From Daldinia sp. FL1419 (lineage: Eukaryota; Ascomycota; Sordariomycetes; Xylariales; Hypoxylaceae), in NCBI GenBank assembly GCA_025201765.1, contig MU623371.1, positions 124,001-188,000 on the forward strand: 64,000 bases of DNA, in the 5' to 3' direction. Below, in pieces: positions 58,132-64,000 of the stretch (position 1 is the first letter of the stretch; each line of letters begins with the position of its first letter). Position numbers and translations under genes: made by a program. Under the pieces are notes generated by a model. That model was given only the letters and a program-made list of their open reading frames with translations. It was not told where the DNA came from and did not search any database.

Positions 58132-58241
58132 TGACAAGAGTGGGACTTGAACCCACGCGGATTGCTCCATGAGGAATATAGGAAATATCCCGTATTAAGG
58201 TGACCTTAACCTCACGCCATAACCAACTCGGCCATCTTGCC
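58132..58241 (-). tRNA. tRNA-Leu (anticodon AAG) with intron
   Basis: Class II tRNA on the minus strand. Acceptor GGCAAGA pairs with TCTTGTC, discriminator A as usual for Leu. Anticodon stem TGAGG/CCTCA with loop TT-AAG-G interrupted after position 37 by an intron of about 28 nt. Long variable arm (GGAGCAATCC) and T arm GTGGG TTCAAGT CCCAC. A long pyrimidine/T tract follows as Pol III terminator. Reads CTT leucine codons. Confidence 0.9.
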
Positions 58242-58686
58242 GTGATTTCTTGGGCTTTTATTGCCATTTACATAGGTACCTAGGTAGTGAGCACAAATCT
58301 CAATCCTTCGCTAGTGAGTTCATTCGCACAGAGTTTTGATTGGATGACAAGTTCGAGCATACACACCTCTCTTCCTCTTAACCCTACTACACCAAAAAAA
58401 GAAAAAAAGAAAAAAAGAAAAAAAGAAATACTAGCCCGTGCTAGACCAATTCACACTCAGCTGGCTATGTTTTTTTTATACACGTCGTTTCATAATACCC
58501 ATGAAACAAGCAATCATCATCTCTGACGAAGGTAGTAGTAAAGGTAGTAACCTAACCTAGGTAGTAATGCATGCATCCGTTTATCCAAGTACGCAAAAAG
58601 GTAGAGCAGGATAAAATCATAGGTAAACAGACCGAATGAAGAATAGCTAGATCTCAGCACTACCAAGAAAAGAAGCAAAAAGAATT
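58242..58686. other. Spacer between tRNA-Leu and tRNA-Thr
   Basis: Contains a TACCTAGGTA palindrome at 58277, an AAAGA/AAAAAG-type purine repeat near 58394-58428 and the T-rich Pol III terminator after tRNA-Thr. No gene. Confidence 0.5.
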
Positions 58687-58817
58687 TGCCCATCACAGGA
58701 GTCGAACCTGTTGCCTCCTCATTGCCACGTATTACAACCACAAAGACACAACTCGTAAAGAGTTTAGTTATTTGGAAGTGATACTAGTGAGGCGCTCTAC
58801 CGGTGAGCTAGACGGGC
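58687..58817 (-). tRNA. tRNA-Thr (anticodon AGT) with a long intron
   Basis: On the minus strand acceptor GCCCGTC pairs with GATGGGC. D arm GCTC/GAGC, anticodon stem CCTCA/TGAGG with loop CT-AGT-A, an intron of about 57 nt after position 37, and T arm ACAGG TTCGACT CCTGT. Anticodon AGT (edited to IGU) reads ACN threonine codons. The intron is long for a nuclear tRNA. Confidence 0.88.
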
Positions 58818-61795
58818 GTATTATCGAATTGGCCCACTTCCAAGATCAAGCTAGGGTATCTAGCTGCTGGGGATGAAATCTCTGCATGCTACAATGCTTT
58901 ATTAACATGTTGACTTTAAGCAGAATAACAAATAGGACCCGCCCTGGATACCTATGGATATAGCAAAATCCCATCTTCATACTTCATCCAGAGCAATACA
59001 TAGGTAGGTATTTAGACAAACTTGGGTCGATTCTTTACAGGAACTCGATAGGTAGCTACATGCGCCTCTAGATATATTTTTTGTTCTATACGCCTAATAG
59101 AACCTTGAAAATGACATATTCCGTGTAGGCCTATACGATAGTACTCGACTAGAACTGGGTTCCATTAATCAGCTTGGCCGTTATCTACGGGCCGGTAAGG
59201 CGGCTCCAGGTATATTTCCGTAGACTACGTGAATGCGGAAATGATTTCGTCGTCGAGAAGGATAGGCTTGATCGGGAAAGACATACTTTGGCAATATAGA
59301 TCGACTGGTCACGCTTACCATTCCCAGAATTTACTCTTTGGACCGCTGCAAGGGTCAAGTATACCTCTATACGCCTCAACTAACTTCGTTCCGCCTAGAC
59401 ACTATGCCAACACAAATCATTGTAGTTTGCTATACGCTGTAACGTACCTACGTATATGTGCGCGTATGTTGTTTATTTGGGGATGCCTGGTGGAATAGCT
59501 CACGTTGACAATGTGACTTTTCTCAACACCGAGCTTTCTCCTATACGAACGCATGGCCTATACGTAAATAGACAAGACAAGGCAAAACAAGACCTGGGTT
59601 TTTGATTACTAGGTTGAATTTGTACAAGATATGATGCACCACCGAGAGGTAAAGCCCAGAGCCAAGCGTAGCATGTCTTTGGCTCTGCTCTGTGGGTGGG
59701 CATCGGATTAAAGCGAGGTGTAACGGCAGTTGCATAGCCTCCGAGATATTATGTCACCGTACAGCCTACTGCGTGGCAGTTGTAGTCCGGGGCATCAATT
59801 GCAAACCCCTATTGCCCGAGGAGACAGGAATTAGCTCGTCAACGGAGAATGTGGTTGGGGGGATCTACTTTGTAAAGATAGTGGCTCTATACTATATGCA
59901 ATGCCTACCTAGGTAGGTAGGTATGTGTATCAGGATAGGTTCGAGAAGCGGATAGATCTTTGGCCATCGTGACATTATTGTGGCAGGAAATCTAACCGTA
60001 TGTGGGGGCCGACTCTTAACACCATACCGACTGGCTAGTCTAATATGCAGAGTACTCTATTTTCCACATTGTAAGGCAGCCCGCATCTATAGTCCATACT
60101 GTGTTTCGCCCTGTATATCTCATAATGACAATAGAGCATTTCCCAATAGCACGAACAGACCTATATAGCCATAAAGGATTTGTGAACGTGGTGCTATTAC
60201 CGCTTCAAGCGTAGTGCTCCAAGGACATAGTTGGTAAGTACCTAGTTTTACATCTTAGGAACTAGGAGACGTAAGGGCTTGCGTTAGTATAAGAATCGCT
60301 ATATTACACGAGGTGACTGTGCGGGCTCATCACGATGACGATCCCATGCGTGTAGGGACGGGCCAAACTAAAATATACCCGGACTATCTTTTCTTTTCGT
60401 GGGATCGCCGCATGAATCCGGCTTGGGGGGCTGAAGCGTGTGTATTAATGATCCGGGCTCTATATTGGTTCTCGAGCCCGAGTGGTGGAGGGCACGTTGT
60501 TCGAATTGGCCAGGAAGGAATATCACGGGTTATTTGCTCCAACTTCCCCTCGTCGAGTGCAGCAATCGAATGTAACGAGAAGATAGTTCCGCATCCCAAG
60601 AGTTACGGGGAGGATCGTCTATTGATAAGTTTCATCGGCAGTTCGACGCCGTGGGAGTGCAATGTGCTCCAGCATTTGCTACCGGTTGAATGCGTCTCGA
60701 TCAAAGTCGAAATTCATCTCTCGGCTCACCCGGGGCTAGGTCATAAAGGTAGAACTATTGTAAATATAATCCTAGATTGGCCTGCTGTGTCCTATGCCGT
60801 TGGAGTATCGCCATGACTCGGGATCTAAGGAAAGGCCCTAGCCAAGCTGAGGTCAAGAACCCGTCAACCCTATAAACGCGTACTATGCTGGACAATCACA
60901 GCATCAGCATCGAGCGCTAAGGTACGGCAGGGCAGCTATTGGCGTGAGCTACTCATGCAAGTTGCTTCCTTCGGATAGACCCAACGAAGTAAAACGAACT
61001 ATAATATCGAATAAACTGCGGGGAAGCATGGGGTGCATACAGATTGTCGGGTATTTGACCTCACAGTAGCTTTCACCCCGCATCATACGCTTGACTTGCA
61101 TATGAACTGCATCTATCAATGGCCAATGAATATGCAGATATATGTAGACGTGTATGTAGAATTGCCTAGTAGAGAAAGGGGACAGGGGTAAGACGGCCAC
61201 AAGGCTGTAAAGGCCAACTCTCCGAGCCTCACCGAGATGCCGCTAGTTGCTAATAGGCGACATGGCATCTCGCTTTTCCATATACGTCGATCGAGACCTC
61301 TATATACCACTATATACGAGTTGGAGGCGTAACGTGGATACCTAGTTTAAACAAGAAACCCGACGCCAGAAATCCCGGAGGCTTACCCAGCATTTAGAAC
61401 CAGGTTGTTTCGTGCTTGGACGAATGTGACCCTTCCTGCCCTACCGGCGAGTTCTCTCTCTTGGGATCGTATTCCCTTCCATCCGACCAATTTCTCCCTA
61501 CAATTGGGACCGATGCAAAGATGTTGCATCACAAAATATCAGATGACCTCTTCTAACTATGGGCTGCCAGACATGTCGAATACTTACCGAGAAAAGGGGG
61601 GCGCTGTTGGAGGATATAGCTAGTAATCGAACTCGGGCGCATAGTCTGGGTATTGAGAAGGGACTATTGGCAACTCCTCACGAGGTATTCAAGTGCAGGG
61701 ATCCCCCCCTCTCCTAACGGATATTTGGATCCTGCTCGCCCGGCTTTCGAGAAGCATAAGAACGCAATCGTCACCCTCCAGCGTAGTTGTACAAC
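58818..61795. other. Gene-poor region of 3 kb
   Basis: No family resemblance in any frame. The longest frame (60313-60816, first ATG at 60346) has no recognisable feature. One TACCTAGGTA palindrome lies at 59906 within GGTA repeats. It may include the promoter and leader of the alcohol oxidase-like gene near its right end. Confidence 0.45.
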
Positions 61796-64000
61796 ATGTT
61801 CTCCAAGATATTCGGCTGGGATCAAAAGCAACAACAGGAAGATATGAGTCCCCTACCTGAGGAATTCGATATTATCGTATGTGGTGGTGGGAGCTGCGGA
61901 TGTGTAGTAGCTGGTCGGTATGTTATCATGACTAGAGGTTTTCTATGCAAGTACTTATCCCACATAGGCTTGCCAATCTAGACCATAACCTCAAGGTTCT
62001 TCTAATCGAAGCTGGCGAGAACAATCTTAACAACCCATGGATTTTCAGACCCGGGGTTTATCCCCGTAACATGAAGCTGGACTCGAAAACGGCATCCTTC
62101 TACGAGTCCCGCCCGTCCAAATGGCTCTCGGGTAGAAAAGCGGTGGTTCCGTGTGCCCACGTCTTGGGAGGTGGTTCTAGTATTAACTTCTTGGTATTTG
62201 AAATGCCCAAAGAGGAATTGCTTACCGCTAAAACTTGGTAGATGTACACACGCGCTTCGGCTAGTGACTACGATGACTTCCAGGCAAAGGGGTGGACTAC
62301 TAAAGAGTTGCTTCCTCTTATGAAGAAGCACGAGACCTACCAACGAGCTTGTCATAACAAGTAAGTCCTAAGAACCGAGGAGATCGTCGTGTTCTAATAC
62401 GCAAAGGGACCTTCATGGCTTCGAGGGACCAATCAAGGTTTCATTCGGCAATTAGTAAGTCGCGATCTAACATTCGAACTCGAAGTCTGATAAATTGACA
62501 CGTCCTTAGCACGTATCCGGTAAAGGAAGACTTCCTCAGGGCAGCAGAATCTCAAGGCATCCCTGTCGTTGACGATTTGCAAGACCTAAGTACCGGTCAC
62601 GGCGCCGAACACTGGTTGAAGTGGATCAATCGCGATGTATGATCTCGTACCCCTATTTTCTTGTCCTGCAATTGACGGTTCGTGGTAGACCGGCCGACGC
62701 AGCGACAGCGCCCACGCATACGTCCATTCGACTCGTGCTGTCCACGACAACCTTTATCTAGCTTGCAATACCAAGGTCGATAAGATTATCATCGAGAATG
62801 GAAGGGCCGTAGCCGTTCAAACAGTGTAAGGCTAATCAAGTTCGAACCGCGGGTAAAATGCTGATGTCCATCAAGACCGACCAAGCCGCTTCACCCTAAC
62901 CAACTAAAGACTCGCACTTTTAGAGCCCGAAAACAGATCGTCGTATCTGGAGGCACGATTTCTTCTCCGCTCATCCTCCAACGATCCGGCATCGGTATGC
63001 TTCTCTAGTTGAGTCGTTGCCGCATTTGAACTAACAATCCTTAGGTGACCCCGAGAAACTCAAGAAAGCCGGAGTGCAGCCCATCGTCGATCTTCCCGGC
63101 GTCGGTCTCAATTTCCAAGACCACTATCTGACCTTTTCCGTATACCGAGCGAAGCCCGAGACCGAGAGTTTCGATGACTTCGTTCGAGGTGTGCCCGAAG
63201 TACAGAAGGGTAGGAATAGTAGCGCTATATTTTGCTAGTTATTACGCTAACAGGTCTTTAGCCGTCTTCGATGAATGGGCGCTGAAGGGAACCGGACCAC
63301 TTGCAACCAACGGCATCGATGCCGGCGTCAAAATCCGCCCAACGGACGAAGAACTCAAGGAGTTTGAGTCTTGGCCTACGCCGCAGTTCAACGAGGGATG
63401 GAAATCATATTTTAAGAACAAGCCGGACAAGCCGGTGATGCACTACTCGATCATCGCGGGCTGGTTTGGAGATCATATGCTTCTCCCCCCCGGTAAATTC
63501 TTTACCATGTTTCACTTCCTCGAGTATCCTTTCTCGCGAGGATTCACGCATATCAAATCCGCCGACCCTTACGAAGCCCCGGATTTTGACCCGGGCTTTA
63601 TGAACGACGAGCGAGACATGGCACCGATGGTATGGGGCTATATCAAGAGCAGAGAAACAGCACGTCGCATGGAGGCCTACGCCGGCGAGGTGCAAGCGAT
63701 GCATCCGTTCTTCGATTACGACTCTCCGGCCAAAGCGAATGATATGGATCTGGAGACTACCCGACGCTATGCCCTTCCAGGTAATCTAAGCGCCGGTCTG
63801 CAGCACGGCAGCTGGAGTACTTATAACCCTGAGCCGTCCAAGAGGGCGGAAGCCAACATCCTGAACAGCAACAAGGCGGACGTCCGAGATGAGCTAAAGT
63901 ACAGCAAGAAAGATATCGAGGCTATCGAGGAATGGGTTAGAAGACACGTGGAAAGCACGTGGCATTGCTTAGGCGTAAGTGATCGTTATTGTGTCTTGTT
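61796..64000 (+). CDS. GMC flavoenzyme of the alcohol (methanol) oxidase type, 5' part with nine exons; runs off the window
   Basis: FAD-dependent oxidase of the GMC family, AA3 alcohol oxidase subgroup, oxidising short primary alcohols to aldehydes with H2O2; usually peroxisomal. Inferred exons: 61796-61917, 61968-62193, 62242-62360, 62407-62454, 62510-62636, 62689-62825, 62924-62994, 63045-63209 and 63262-63974, with a GTAAGT donor at 63975. FAD-binding motif FDIIVCGGGSCGCVVAGR sits near residue 24. Further landmarks are VLLIEAGENN, HVLGGGSSINFLMYTRAS, QIVVSGGTISSPLILQRSG, DLPGVGLNFQDH and ESTWHCLG, the last close to the catalytic His region. An in-frame stop in the raw sequence at about 62239 lies inside the second intron. 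A later ATG at 61844 is an alternative start. The C-terminus, including any PTS1 signal, is outside the window. Confidence 0.88.

Noticed and set aside
60313..60816. Open frame of 167 codons in the gene-poor region
   Set aside because: It starts at GTG (first ATG at 60346), shows no motif, signal peptide or family pattern, and has no neighbours suggesting function.
62194..62241. Premature stop in the alcohol oxidase-like gene
   Set aside because: The stop lies in a 48-nt GT-AG intron; removing it restores SINFL-MYTRAS.

Overview
The window is nuclear DNA from a filamentous ascomycete, most likely a Sordariomycete. I lean towards a wood- or litter-decaying Xylariales-type fungus, but that is an inference from gene content only. 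Short introns (about 50-90 nt) with GTANGT donors, intron-bearing tRNAs, AA9 polysaccharide monooxygenases with CBM1 modules, and AT-rich islands with RIP-like C-to-T decay all point there.

Layout. 0.5-21 kb is a mostly conserved core: a KDM5/Lid2-type histone demethylase (541-6417), a fungal protein of unknown function with an in-frame amber codon (7645-10068), a coiled-coil protein (11393-10560), an AA9 LPMO with CBM1 (14473-13325), a Ugo1-like mitochondrial fusion carrier (18161-16569), a mitochondrial adrenodoxin-type ferredoxin (18946-19568) and the ribosome-biogenesis factor Rrp15 (20855-19884). A 5.7-kb AT island (20998-26689) follows. It is bounded by 40-bp imperfect terminal inverted repeats and is probably a RIP-destroyed DNA transposon.

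26.7-51 kb looks accessory and plant-biomass oriented: a cysteine-rich surface protein, a secreted glycosidase-like protein, a cytochrome P450, a tannase/feruloyl esterase, an allantoate-permease-type MFS transporter, a second AA9-CBM1 LPMO and an APC-family choline/GABA-type permease. Decayed genes lie between them: a GMC oxidoreductase, an FMN-dependent hydroxyacid dehydrogenase, an L-rhamnonate dehydratase-like gene, a sugar transporter, and a fragment resembling fungal NLR/ankyrin proteins. The outstanding gene is 39925-43554. It encodes a single polypeptide joining an Mre11/SbcD-like nuclease to a Rad50/SbcC-like ATPase, with no zinc hook.

51-64 kb holds a Gal80-like oxidoreductase, a one-pass membrane protein, a 448-bp MITE-like element with 48/49-matching 49-bp TIRs, a 2EXR/F-box-like protein, and three intron-containing tRNA genes (Arg-TCT, Leu-AAG, Thr-AGT) on the minus strand. 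A RIP-mutated inverted-repeat element sits between the Arg and Leu tRNAs. A gene-poor 3 kb follows, and then the first nine exons of an alcohol oxidase-type GMC flavoenzyme that runs off the end.

Exon boundaries were assigned by eye from splice consensus, reading frame and expected family sequence. Functional names come from recognising family motifs, not from a database search.
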